Shown: positions 1 to 6,714 of the stretch, in pieces
Position numbering within the stretch: position 1 is the first letter of the stretch
Layout of the letters: every line of letters begins with the position of its first letter
NCBI GenBank assembly: GCA_036961445.1
Contig: JBALVO010000131.1
Span: forward strand, 1 to 10,504
Direction of reading: 5' to 3'
DNA from: JBALVO01 sp036961445
Lineage (GTDB): Bacteria; Pseudomonadota; Gammaproteobacteria; Pseudomonadales; Halieaceae
DNA length: 10,504 nucleotides
Program-made: the position numbers and the translations under genes
Notes under the pieces: generated by a model
Seen by the model: the letters and a program-made list of their open reading frames with translations, nothing else
Told to the model about the DNA's origin: nothing
Databases searched by the model: none

Positions 1-566
1 TGCAATGCGCGCCCGGCAGGCACCGGACCGTTGGTCCTGACCCACACATTGAGCACCGTCCCGGCTGGCGCCGGCTTATCCCATGCCACCGGCCCCACCA
101 GGCGAACATCCAGATCTTCACCGGTAGTAATCATAAAGTTCTCATCGAGATTACCCGCATCCAGCATTATCTGGCGATCGCTGGACAATTCTTCTGGTGG
201 CGTTACCCGGGGCATGTCTGGCTGGTAGTCATCACCGCGTGATTCTTCCTGAAAAGACATGGAGCTGACCAGGATAACCCTGCCTTGCTGCAGGGCAACA
301 ACCCTGCGAGAACTGAAGCTTTTGCCGTCCCGGGCCCGCTCAACTTCAAAATCAATGGGTTGAGACGTATCGCCAGGGCGCAAGAAGTAGGCGTGCTGCG
401 AGTGCAGGACTCGATCTTCTTCGACAGTTGCCAGGGCCGCCCCCACAGCCTGGGCCAGCACCTGGCCACCATAGACGCGAAAGCCCTGGGGATGCATGTT
501 GCTACCCCTGAATTTATCCGGGCCTACCGCTTCCGGGGTGAGAACGTGCAGCAACTGATCAAGCAT
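1..566 (-). CDS. tesB: Acyl-CoA thioesterase II (TesB), 3' end outside window
   Basis: Hydrolyses medium- and long-chain acyl-CoA to free fatty acid and CoA in the cytosol. Reading the minus strand from the ATG at 566-564 gives 188 codons open to the left edge. TesB-typical stretches are VYGGQVLAQA (residues 31-40), a VLHSQHAYFLRPGD block (53-66) and a RDGKSFSSRRVVALQQG block (79-95), which form the first hot-dog fold. The family is usually about 285-290 residues, so roughly the last 100, including most of the second hot-dog domain and its catalytic Asp/Gln/Thr residues, lie outside the window. The start is well supported: an in-frame TAA lies four codons upstream (GGT ACC TCC between) and an AAGG sits a suitable distance before the ATG. 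It is transcribed divergently from the D-glutamate/oxoproline operon with no evident functional link. The family call is secure; the chain-length preference is not readable. Confidence 0.93.
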   Translation of the reverse strand, partial: MLDQLLHVLTPEAVGPDKFRGSNMHPQGFRVYGGQVLAQAVGAALATVEEDRVLHSQHAYFLRPGDTSQPIDFEVERARDGKSFSSRRVVALQQGRVILVSSMSFQEESRGDDYQPDMPRVTPPEELSSDRQIMLDAGNLDENFMITTGEDLDVRLVGPVAWDKPAPAGTVLNVWVRTNGPVPAGRAL

Positions 567-595
567 GGAGGTACCTTATGTCCGATAGAGCCGCC

Positions 596-623
596 ATTAT
601 CCAGATTTGTGAATCCATGCCAA
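596..623 (-). promoter_or_regulatory. Sigma-70-like promoter for tesB
   Basis: On the minus strand TTGGCA (plus-strand 618-623) and GATAAT (596-601) are separated by 16 bases. Each hexamer matches its consensus in five of six positions. Transcription would begin near 589 and give a leader of about 23 bases before the tesB ATG at 566. This is a visual consensus match and has not been tested. Confidence 0.5.
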
Positions 624-649
624 ACTAAAAGCTGTACCGGTAATAACAA

Positions 650-676
650 TTAGTATCGCGACGAGGTCGCTATATT
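650..676 (+). promoter_or_regulatory. Weak candidate promoter for the D-glutamate/5-oxoproline operon
   Basis: The best -10 match is TATATT (671-676, five of six). The only -35-like hexamer near it is TTAGTA (650-655) at a short 15-base spacing, so the -35 is poor. A second pair, TTGATA (676-681) and TACACA (699-704) with 17 bases between, would start transcription almost at the ribosome binding site (AAGGA, 711-715) and is less likely. A poor -35 overlapping an inverted repeat would suit an activator-dependent promoter, but this is inference. Confidence 0.2.
654..674. repeat. Imperfect inverted repeat upstream of the operon, possible operator
   Basis: Nine-base arms at 654-662 (TATCGCGAC) and 666-674 (GTCGCTATA) flank a GAG spacer, with eight of nine positions complementary. 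It ends 47 bases before the first gene of the operon and overlaps a possible -10 element (TATATT, 671-676). The placement fits an operator for a dimeric regulator, but no regulator gene lies in the window and one short palindrome can arise by chance. No T-run follows it, so it is not a terminator. Confidence 0.3.
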
Positions 677-721
677 TGATATTCTCACTGGATACGCCTA
701 CACAATCCACAAGGAATCTAC

Positions 722-1504
722 ATGAGCGCTTCGCTTTCACCACAGGCTTTGCGACAAGCTATTCGCAGCGGTAAGCACCGCAGCAATACCTCCGGTTTTG
801 CGCCGGGCTTCGTACAGTGCAATATCGTAATATTGCCGGCGCAATGGGCCAATGATTTTATGCGCTTTTGCCAACTCAACCCCAAGCCCTGTCCGCTGAT
901 AGCCTCCAGTGACCCCGGTGACCCGGCGCTACCACTTTTGGGGGATATCGACATACGAACTGACGTGCCAAGCTATCGGGTCTTCCATGATGGCCAGATG
1001 TCGGAAGAAATATCGGACATCACCTCATTGTGGCGCGATGACCTGGTCACTTTCGCTCTGGGTTGCTCGTTCTCCTTCGAAGAAGCGCTGCTGGCCGATG
1101 GCCTGGACGTGCGCAATGTGAGTGAGGGCGTTAACGTGCCAATGTATCGCACTAACCTGGCGTGCGCCAAAGCGGGACCCTTCGCCGGAGACATGGTGGT
1201 CAGTATGCGGCCGTTCAAGGCAGCCGATGCTATCCGCGCGGTACAGATATGTACGCGTTTTCCGTCGGTACACGGGGCACCAGTACATTTGGGCGACCCT
1301 GGCTTAATCGGTATTGATAATCTGGCCCTACCCGATTACGGCGATGCGGTTAGCATTGGTGATGGTGAACTGCCCTTATTCTGGGCCTGTGGCGTCACGC
1401 CGCAGGTAGCACTGGAAGCGGCCAAACCGCCCTTTGCTATTACTCACAGCCCGGGGTATATGCTGGTAACAGATTTGCGCAACAGCCAATTGGCTGTCAT
1501 GTAA
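722..1504 (+). CDS. DUF1445/YcsI family protein, D-glutamate cyclase N-terminal-type (putative hydro-lyase)
   Basis: A 260-residue cytosolic protein of the DUF1445 family, annotated as putative hydro-lyase or D-glutamate cyclase. The family forms the N-terminal part of vertebrate DGLUCY, which dehydrates D-glutamate to 5-oxo-D-proline, and includes YcsI from the Bacillus ycsFGI-kip cluster. Conserved blocks visible are GFAPGFVQCN (25-34), NPKPCPL (53-59), GCSFSFEEALL (114-124), NVPMYRTN (138-145), GDMVVSMRPF (156-165), HGAPVHLGDP (184-193) and HSPGYMLVTD (242-251). The length matches the stand-alone family and nothing is missing. The ATG at 722 has AAGGA (711-715) six bases upstream. It is first in the operon, with 15 bases before pxpA. 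Family assignment is firm. Whether it is catalytic alone, or needs the DUF4392 protein encoded at 3870, cannot be read from the sequence. Confidence 0.88.
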   Translation: MSASLSPQALRQAIRSGKHRSNTSGFAPGFVQCNIVILPAQWANDFMRFCQLNPKPCPLIASSDPGDPALPLLGDIDIRTDVPSYRVFHDGQMSEEISDITSLWRDDLVTFALGCSFSFEEALLADGLDVRNVSEGVNVPMYRTNLACAKAGPFAGDMVVSMRPFKAADAIRAVQICTRFPSVHGAPVHLGDPGLIGIDNLALPDYGDAVSIGDGELPLFWACGVTPQVALEAAKPPFAITHSPGYMLVTDLRNSQLAVM

Positions 1505-1519
1505 AGAAAAGGAATAACT

Positions 1520-2251
1520 ATGTTACTCAACTGCGATCTGGGCGAGAGCTACGGTAGCTGGACCATGGGGCTGGACGAGGAAGTCATGCCGCATATCGAT
1601 CAGGCTAACATCGCCTGCGGCTTTCACGGTGGCGACCCACTGACGATGCGTAAAACTCTGGCCCTGGCTGCGGAACACGGTGTGACCATAGGTGCTCACC
1701 CCGCCTACCCTGACCTGGTGGGCTTCGGTCGTCGCCCCATGAGCCTGAGCGCCGATGAAATAATCGCCAACCTGCACTATCAGGTGGCGGCACTGGAAGG
1801 CATGGCCCAGTCCCAGGGACTTACCCTTGCCTATGTCAAACCGCACGGGGCACTTTATAACGACATGATGGCCAAGGACGAGGTGCGCGCCGCCATCATG
1901 CAAGCTATAGCGAGCTATCATCGCCCCTTTGACCTGATGTTGCAGGCCACTTCCGACACTGCTAAACACCAGGCCGAAGCCGCTACCTTTGGCATCAGCC
2001 TGCTATTTGAGGCCTTTGCTGATCGTTGCTATGACGATGACGGTAAACTGCTATCGCGCACTAAACCCGGTGCGGTACATAATCGGGAAAAAATGTTGGC
2101 CCAGGTAGCGCAATTACAGAGGGACAACACCTTAACGACCGTGAGCGGCAAGGTTCTGGAACTACGCGCGGATACCCTGTGCGTACATGGCGATAATCTC
2201 GAAGGGGTGCAGGCGATACAGGCTATTCGCGCCCTGGTAAACGACGGATAA
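1520..2251 (+). CDS. pxpA: 5-oxoprolinase subunit PxpA (LamB/YcsF family)
   Basis: Subunit A of the prokaryotic ATP-dependent 5-oxoprolinase, which with PxpB and PxpC converts 5-oxoproline (pyroglutamate) to glutamate in the cytosol. At 243 residues it matches the family length (244 in E. coli). LamB/YcsF hallmarks are present: NCDLGE (4-9), ANIACGFHGGDP (29-40), GAHPAYPD (58-65), KPHGALYN (107-114), FADR (166-169) and CVHGD (221-225). The conserved acidic and histidine residues are intact. The ATG at 1520 has a good Shine-Dalgarno (AAAAGGA, 1507-1513). Only six bases separate its stop from the pxpB start, so the two are surely cotranscribed. Older names such as lactam utilisation protein LamB refer to the same family. 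Confidence 0.95.
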   Translation: MLLNCDLGESYGSWTMGLDEEVMPHIDQANIACGFHGGDPLTMRKTLALAAEHGVTIGAHPAYPDLVGFGRRPMSLSADEIIANLHYQVAALEGMAQSQGLTLAYVKPHGALYNDMMAKDEVRAAIMQAIASYHRPFDLMLQATSDTAKHQAEAATFGISLLFEAFADRCYDDDGKLLSRTKPGAVHNREKMLAQVAQLQRDNTLTTVSGKVLELRADTLCVHGDNLEGVQAIQAIRALVNDG

Positions 2252-2257
2252 AAAAAC

Positions 2258-2938
2258 GTGGAACTTCACTCGGCGGGCGAGAACGCATTAATGCTGTATC
2301 TGGGGGAGGAAACCAGCCCCGAGGTATCTGCGCGCGTGCAGGCCGCTGCAGTCGCCATCGAAGCGAGCCTGGGCGCAGACCTGATAGACCTGGTGCCCTC
2401 CTATGCCTCGTTATTAATCATTTATGACCCATTGCAAACGGATCACCTTAGCGTTGCCCACCGTGTACATATAGCCATTGATGACTTGCAGACTGCCCCA
2501 GACACACAGCGCAACACCGTGCTGCTGCCAGTGTACTACGATCAGGAAGTGGGCGAAGACCTGGAGGCTGTGGCCCGGCGAGCGGGCCTGTCCACGGCAG
2601 AGGTCATCGCCCTGCACGCCGGCACCGATTACCGCGTATATGCCATTGGCTTCGCCCCCGGGTTTGCCTACCTGGGGCAAGTGGATGAACGCATCGCTGC
2701 ACCACGCCTGGCCACCCCCAGGCTGAAAGTTCCGCGTGGCGCTGTGGCAATCGCCGATCGACAAACCGCTGTATACCCGGCAGTTTCACCCGGTGGCTGG
2801 AACCTTATTGGTCGTTGTCCGGTGCGCATGTTCGATCCGGATGCAGAGCCGATAATGCCCGTTACTGTTGGCGACCGGGTGCGTTTTGAAGCGATCAACC
2901 GCGATCAATTTCTCGAGCTCGGAGGCGACCTTACGTGA
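2258..2938 (+). CDS. pxpB: 5-oxoprolinase subunit PxpB (KipI/AHS1 family)
   Basis: Subunit B of 5-oxoprolinase. It is 226 residues long, close to the family size (218 in E. coli). Diagnostic sequence includes PVYYD (91-95), TDYRVYAIGFAPGFAYLG (123-140), PRLKVPRGAVAIADRQTAVYP (about 154-174, in two parts) and SPGGWNLIGR (177-186). The start is a GTG at 2258, six bases after the pxpA stop; the upstream sequence is A-rich with only a weak GGA (2246-2248), suggesting translation coupled to pxpA. The 3' end overlaps pxpC by four bases (GTGA). The Bacillus homologue KipI was first described as an inhibitor of sporulation kinase KinA. No such kinase context is seen here, so the oxoprolinase role is preferred. 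Confidence 0.94.
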   Translation: MELHSAGENALMLYLGEETSPEVSARVQAAAVAIEASLGADLIDLVPSYASLLIIYDPLQTDHLSVAHRVHIAIDDLQTAPDTQRNTVLLPVYYDQEVGEDLEAVARRAGLSTAEVIALHAGTDYRVYAIGFAPGFAYLGQVDERIAAPRLATPRLKVPRGAVAIADRQTAVYPAVSPGGWNLIGRCPVRMFDPDAEPIMPVTVGDRVRFEAINRDQFLELGGDLT

Positions 2939-3873
2939 GTTTCACCGTGTTGCAACCGGGGATACTGAGTCTGCTACAAGACAGCGGCAGGCTTGGGCAA
3001 CACCGCATAGGACTTACTAATGGCGGCCCCCTGGACCCGGAGGCGTTCTACTATTGCAATCGCTTGCTGGACAACCCGCACAACAGCACCGTCATTGAGG
3101 TCAGTTTTGGCGGCCTGCAACTCCAGGCCCAGGTGGATACCTTTATTTGTGTTACCGGTGCCGACATGCCACTGCGCATTAACGGTGAAGAAAAACCTTC
3201 ATGGACCGTACTTTGTGTATCAGCCGGTGACACCGTGAGTCTGGATTTCGCCAACGCCGGCTGCCGCGCTTACCTGGGCGTAGCCGACGGCTTTGTTATC
3301 CCCACCAGCTTCGGCAGTACCGCCACGGTAGTGCGTGAAAAGATCGGTGGATTATGCGGAGACAAACTGTTCCCCGACGATAAACTGCCCTGCGCCGCAG
3401 TTACCCGTCGCAGGCATTATTACCTTGCCAAAGAACACCAGCCCAAATACCACAACTCGATAACGGTACGTGTCATTCCAGGGTACCAACAGCACCATTT
3501 CAATCGTCTGCAACAGCGCCGTTTTTTCAGCCACGCCTATACGGTGTCAGAGCGTTGTGATCGCATGGGTTACCGCCTTGAGGGTCCGGCGATCAAATGC
3601 GACATTGAGGGCATTCTATCGGAGGGCATATGCCCTGGAGCGATTCAGATACCGGCCGATGGCCAGCCTATTGTGCTGCTAAATGATCGCCAGACGATTG
3701 GTGGGTATCCCAAAATTGGCTCAGCATTGTCACTCGATACAGCCCGTCTGGCACAACTTGCACCGGGTGGTACAGTAAATTTCGCTGCCATTAGCCCTCA
3801 CGCGGCACACAACGCACTACATCTGGCACAGAGCTTCTGCAGCCGGCAACCACTGCTAGAGCAACAGCCATGA
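2935..3873 (+). CDS. pxpC: 5-oxoprolinase subunit PxpC (KipA/AHS2, biotin-dependent carboxyltransferase-like)
   Basis: Subunit C of 5-oxoprolinase, 312 residues, matching the family (310 in E. coli). Conserved segments are QDSGRLGQHRIGLTNGGPLD (15-34), GADMPL (75-80), RAYLGVADGF (111-120), FGSTAT (126-131), RVIPG (179-183), DRMGYRLEGP (209-218) and SEGICPGAIQIP followed by DRQTIGGYPKIG (229-262). The GTG start at 2935 overlaps the pxpB stop in GTGA and is preceded by a strong GGAGG (2921-2925) inside the pxpB end. Its own stop overlaps the next start in ATGA. These overlaps imply coordinated stoichiometry of PxpB, PxpC and the following cyclase-type protein. AHS1/AHS2 domains also occur in urea and allophanate enzymes, but the separate A-B-C gene order points to oxoprolinase. 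Confidence 0.95.
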   Translation: MSFTVLQPGILSLLQDSGRLGQHRIGLTNGGPLDPEAFYYCNRLLDNPHNSTVIEVSFGGLQLQAQVDTFICVTGADMPLRINGEEKPSWTVLCVSAGDTVSLDFANAGCRAYLGVADGFVIPTSFGSTATVVREKIGGLCGDKLFPDDKLPCAAVTRRRHYYLAKEHQPKYHNSITVRVIPGYQQHHFNRLQQRRFFSHAYTVSERCDRMGYRLEGPAIKCDIEGILSEGICPGAIQIPADGQPIVLLNDRQTIGGYPKIGSALSLDTARLAQLAPGGTVNFAAISPHAAHNALHLAQSFCSRQPLLEQQP

Positions 3874-4712
3874 ACGACATCGAACTCAGCGTAGCCATTG
3901 AGACACTACTGGTAGCGCGCAATCCACGGCACATGCAGGTCGCCAGGGCGGCGCTAAATCCCGGGTACTACCTGCGAGCGGCGCAATATCTCAAGGATAT
4001 TCGCGGCGTGGTCATAATTGGCACCGGCTTTCCCGTAAATTCCACCTTTGAAACTGACGGGCCGGTGGGCGCAATCGCCTTATATAATGCACTGGAGACA
4101 CTGGGTGCAGAGCCAATACTGGCTTGTGGGTCACCGTTATCAACGTCACTCACAGATGATTACCGTGTGCTGGAATTGACCACGAGCAGCCTGGACGCCG
4201 CGCATATCGAAGCCCAACAGCAACTGGAAATACTACAACCCAGTGCTATTGTTTCAATCGAACGCCCGGGCCTGGCAGCTGATGGTCGTTACTACAACAT
4301 GCGCTCAGAGGATATTACCGAGCGCTGTGCTTTCTTCGACCCCTTTATGAGCAGCGCAAATTGTTCCACCATCGCTATAGGTGACGGCGGTAACGAGATC
4401 GGCATGGGCAATATTAACCAGGCTATGGCCACACTGGATATCAACCCCTCAGTCACCGGCTGCGATGAATTACTGGTGGCAGACGTGTCCAACTGGGGAG
4501 CCTATGGTCTCATCACTCTTTTGGCAGCCTGGGCAGGACAAGATCTACTGGCGCAGGTATCGCCAGTGGCAACTCTGGAATACCTTTCTGCCAGGGGCAG
4601 CGTCGATGGCGTCACCCGGGAAAACACCTTGACCGAGGATGGCTTGGAAGCCGGGGAAGGCTTGCGTGTTATCCAGGAACTGCGTCTATTGACAGGTTTT
4701 TTGGACAACTGA
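3870..4712 (+). CDS. DUF4392 family protein, D-glutamate cyclase C-terminal-type
   Basis: A 280-residue soluble protein of the DUF4392 family, which forms the C-terminal domain of vertebrate D-glutamate cyclase DGLUCY. Conserved stretches are GTGFPV (51-56), FETDGPVGA (60-68), SIERPG (129-134), the signature IGDGGNEIGMGN (170-181), VSNWGAYGL (206-214) and SVDGVT (244-249). The glycine- and acid-rich GDGGNEIGMG segment resembles a ligand or phosphate/metal-binding loop, but its role is not established here. The ATG overlaps the pxpC stop by four bases (ATGA) with little Shine-Dalgarno signal, so translation is probably coupled. In DGLUCY this domain is fused behind a DUF1445 domain; here the partner is encoded at 722-1504 in the same operon with pxpABC between. 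Family call good; an individual catalytic role is unproven. Confidence 0.86.
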   Translation: MNDIELSVAIETLLVARNPRHMQVARAALNPGYYLRAAQYLKDIRGVVIIGTGFPVNSTFETDGPVGAIALYNALETLGAEPILACGSPLSTSLTDDYRVLELTTSSLDAAHIEAQQQLEILQPSAIVSIERPGLAADGRYYNMRSEDITERCAFFDPFMSSANCSTIAIGDGGNEIGMGNINQAMATLDINPSVTGCDELLVADVSNWGAYGLITLLAAWAGQDLLAQVSPVATLEYLSARGSVDGVTRENTLTEDGLEAGEGLRVIQELRLLTGFLDN

Positions 4713-4723
4713 TTTTTGTACCA

Positions 4724-4751
4724 TTGTTTGCGCACAAATTAATTATTTACT
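4724..4751 (+). promoter_or_regulatory. Possible weak internal promoter and palindrome before dat-alr
   Basis: The 59-base gap 4713-4771 is the only sizeable gap in the operon and is AT-rich. TTGTTT (4724-4729) and TTTACT (4746-4751), 16 bases apart, are a mediocre promoter pair. TTTGCGCACAAA (4727-4738), a 12-base palindrome with one mismatched base pair, overlaps the -35. No GC-rich hairpin with a following T-run is present, so readthrough from the upstream genes is expected. This marks a possible second transcription unit for dat and alr, no more. Confidence 0.22.
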
Positions 4752-4771
4752 GCTAACGACAGGTAACAACA

Positions 4772-5629
4772 ATGAGCACTGTATATTTAAATGGCGACTA
4801 TATGCCAATGAGCGAAGCGCGTATTTCTCCTATGGATCGCGGCTTCCTGTTTGGTGATGGTATCTACGAGGTCGTGCCCTCCTATGACGGAAAACTCGTG
4901 GGATTTGCGCCACACATGGAGCGCATGCAGGACGGGCTTGACGCGATTGAGATTCAAATGCGCGTGGACCATCAGGCATGGCGTAATATCGCCAGCGAAC
5001 TGATCGAACGCAACGGCGGTGGCAATCTTGGTATTTACTATCACATCAGCCGAGGTGCCGACACCAAGCGCCACCATGCCTACCCGGAAAATATTGCGCC
5101 GACAATCTATGCCTTCGCCTTCGAGATTCCACCAGCTCCGATTCCACAAAAAGATAAAGCGACACCCTATACCGTAGCAACCGCTGAAGACTTACGCTGG
5201 AAACGCTGCAACATAAAGTCCACTGCACTGCTGGGTAATGTCATGCATTATCAGCACGGACACACCCTGGGTCACAATGAAACCCTGCTGTACAACCCGC
5301 TTGGTGAACTCACCGAGGCAGCGGCTTGTAACCTGTACGTGATAAAACACGGAATCGTAGCGACGCCTTTGCTGGATCACCAGAAACTGCCGGGAATTAC
5401 CCGACTCATGTTATTGGAAATTCTGCGCAAGGACGGCAGCATTGCCGTACAGGAGCGGGTTGTTACCCTGGACGAACTGAAAAATGCGGATGAGGTCTGG
5501 ATTTCCAGTTCCAGTAAAGAAATTGCACCGGTAATCGAGATCGATGGCGAGCCTGTCGGTGACGGCAAGGTCGGCGATGTATGGCTGGCAGCACAAACCC
5601 TGTATTCAGCACACAAGTTTGATTTCTGA
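4772..5629 (+). CDS. dat: D-amino acid transaminase (D-alanine aminotransferase, fold-type IV PLP enzyme)
   Basis: Interconverts D-alanine plus 2-oxoglutarate with pyruvate plus D-glutamate using PLP, in the cytosol. It has 285 residues, as in bacterial D-amino acid transaminases. The N-terminus carries DRGFLFGDGIYEVV (22-35). The catalytic lysine is K149 in RCNIKSTALLG (145-155). The conserved glutamate that contacts the cofactor is E182 in ELTEAA, and the phosphate-binding region includes GITR (208-211). SRGADTKRHHAYP (93-105) places R100 and H102 where the Bacillus enzyme has R98 and H100, and Y32 matches its Y31; together these form the carboxylate trap that selects D-substrates. Branched-chain transaminases and aminodeoxychorismate lyases of the same fold lack this R-x-H arrangement. 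The ATG at 4772 has a modest AGG upstream (4761-4763). The stop overlaps alr by one base (TGATG). Confidence 0.92.
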   Translation: MSTVYLNGDYMPMSEARISPMDRGFLFGDGIYEVVPSYDGKLVGFAPHMERMQDGLDAIEIQMRVDHQAWRNIASELIERNGGGNLGIYYHISRGADTKRHHAYPENIAPTIYAFAFEIPPAPIPQKDKATPYTVATAEDLRWKRCNIKSTALLGNVMHYQHGHTLGHNETLLYNPLGELTEAAACNLYVIKHGIVATPLLDHQKLPGITRLMLLEILRKDGSIAVQERVVTLDELKNADEVWISSSSKEIAPVIEIDGEPVGDGKVGDVWLAAQTLYSAHKFDF

Positions 5630-6714
5630 TGGCAAGACCTAATCAGGCAAGGCTGGACCTGGCTGCGCTGCGACACAACCTCGCTATCGCCCGGCAACTG
5701 GCACCCCAGTCCAAAGTAATGGCCGTGGTCAAAGCCAATGCTTACGGCCACGGAGCAGTCACCATTGCACGGCAACTGGGGTCACTGGCGGACGCGTTGG
5801 CCGTGGCCTGCATCGAAGAGGCAGTGGAGCTGCGTGACGCTGGTATCAGCGCCCCCATTTTATTACTCGAGGGGGTATTTGCAGCACACGAATTAGACCT
5901 CGCAGCCGAGCTGGGTTTATGGGTGACTATTGATAACGAATGGCAATTGCGTTGGCTGGAAGAGGCCATACTGCCCGCACGTGTGCACTGCTGGCTCAAA
6001 GTGGACACCGGGATGCACCGCCTCGGTGTGCCTCCAGCTGGGGTTAAGGATTTTTACCAGCGCCTGCAGACCACAGACAATGCACTGGACGATATAGTGG
6101 TCTACACACACTTTGCCTCAGCGGACGATCTGCACAGTAATCAGACGCGGGAACAACTGGCGCTATTTGACGCGACATGCGCAGCGCTGCCAGTACAGCG
6201 CAGCGCCGCCAATTCACCGGGTCTGCTGGCCTGGCCCGATGCCTGTTACGACTGGGTGCGCCCCGGGTACATGCTATACGGTAATTCCCCGCTGCCAGAG
6301 CCACACCCCAATACCGCTGCCCTGCAGCCAGTGATGACACTCACCTCCGCGGTAATATCGCTAAAGGATGTCCCCGCCGGAGAAGCGGTGGGCTACGGCG
6401 CGAGCTGGATTGCCCAGCGCCCTTCGCGCATCGCCACTGTGACCATCGGCTACGGCGATGGTTATCCACGCGCGGCTGCCAATGGCACGCCGGTATTGGT
6501 CAATGGCCAACGTGCGAGTCTTGCGGGGCGGGTGTCCATGGATATGATCACGGTAGATGTGACTGACCTGCCTGAGGTAAACATTGGCGATGAAGTGGTG
6601 TTATGGGGCAAAGGATTACCCGTGGGAGAAGTCGCACAACATGCCGGGACTATCGGCTACGAGCTCACCACCCGCATGCCAGCGCGCACGCCCCGGATCG
6701 TTATTAACGATTAA
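5629..6714 (+). CDS. alr: Alanine racemase
   Basis: PLP-dependent interconversion of L- and D-alanine in the cytosol. At 361 residues it has the usual length and both domains. The N-terminal barrel holds the PLP-binding lysine K35 in AVVKANAYGHG (32-42). KVDTGMHRLG (124-133) and DWVRPGYMLYG (208-218) are standard; R211 in the latter corresponds to the arginine contacting the pyridine ring. The second catalytic base is the tyrosine of VGYGASW (254-260, Y256), contributed by the C-terminal domain. GYGDGYPR (274-281), GRVSMDMITVD (300-310) and YELTTRMPARTPR (344-356) complete the fold. It begins at the ATG within TGATG shared with dat and lacks its own clear Shine-Dalgarno, so translation probably depends on reinitiation after dat. 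It supplies or consumes D-alanine for dat. Whether it is the cell's only racemase or a second catabolic one (as DadX) cannot be judged from the window. Confidence 0.96.
   Translation: MARPNQARLDLAALRHNLAIARQLAPQSKVMAVVKANAYGHGAVTIARQLGSLADALAVACIEEAVELRDAGISAPILLLEGVFAAHELDLAAELGLWVTIDNEWQLRWLEEAILPARVHCWLKVDTGMHRLGVPPAGVKDFYQRLQTTDNALDDIVVYTHFASADDLHSNQTREQLALFDATCAALPVQRSAANSPGLLAWPDACYDWVRPGYMLYGNSPLPEPHPNTAALQPVMTLTSAVISLKDVPAGEAVGYGASWIAQRPSRIATVTIGYGDGYPRAAANGTPVLVNGQRASLAGRVSMDMITVDVTDLPEVNIGDEVVLWGKGLPVGEVAQHAGTIGYELTTRMPARTPRIVIND

Noticed and set aside
203..653. Open frames at 203-472 (minus, 89 aa) and 285-653 (plus, 122 aa)
   Set aside because: Both overlap the clear tesB reading frame, which runs in another frame on the minus strand; their translations show no family features.
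1523..1969. 148-residue minus-strand open frame
   Set aside because: Lies wholly opposite pxpA, whose motifs are intact; low-complexity antisense composition.
5377..5775. 132-residue minus-strand open frame spanning the dat-alr junction
   Set aside because: Antisense to two well-conserved enzymes, no recognisable domain.
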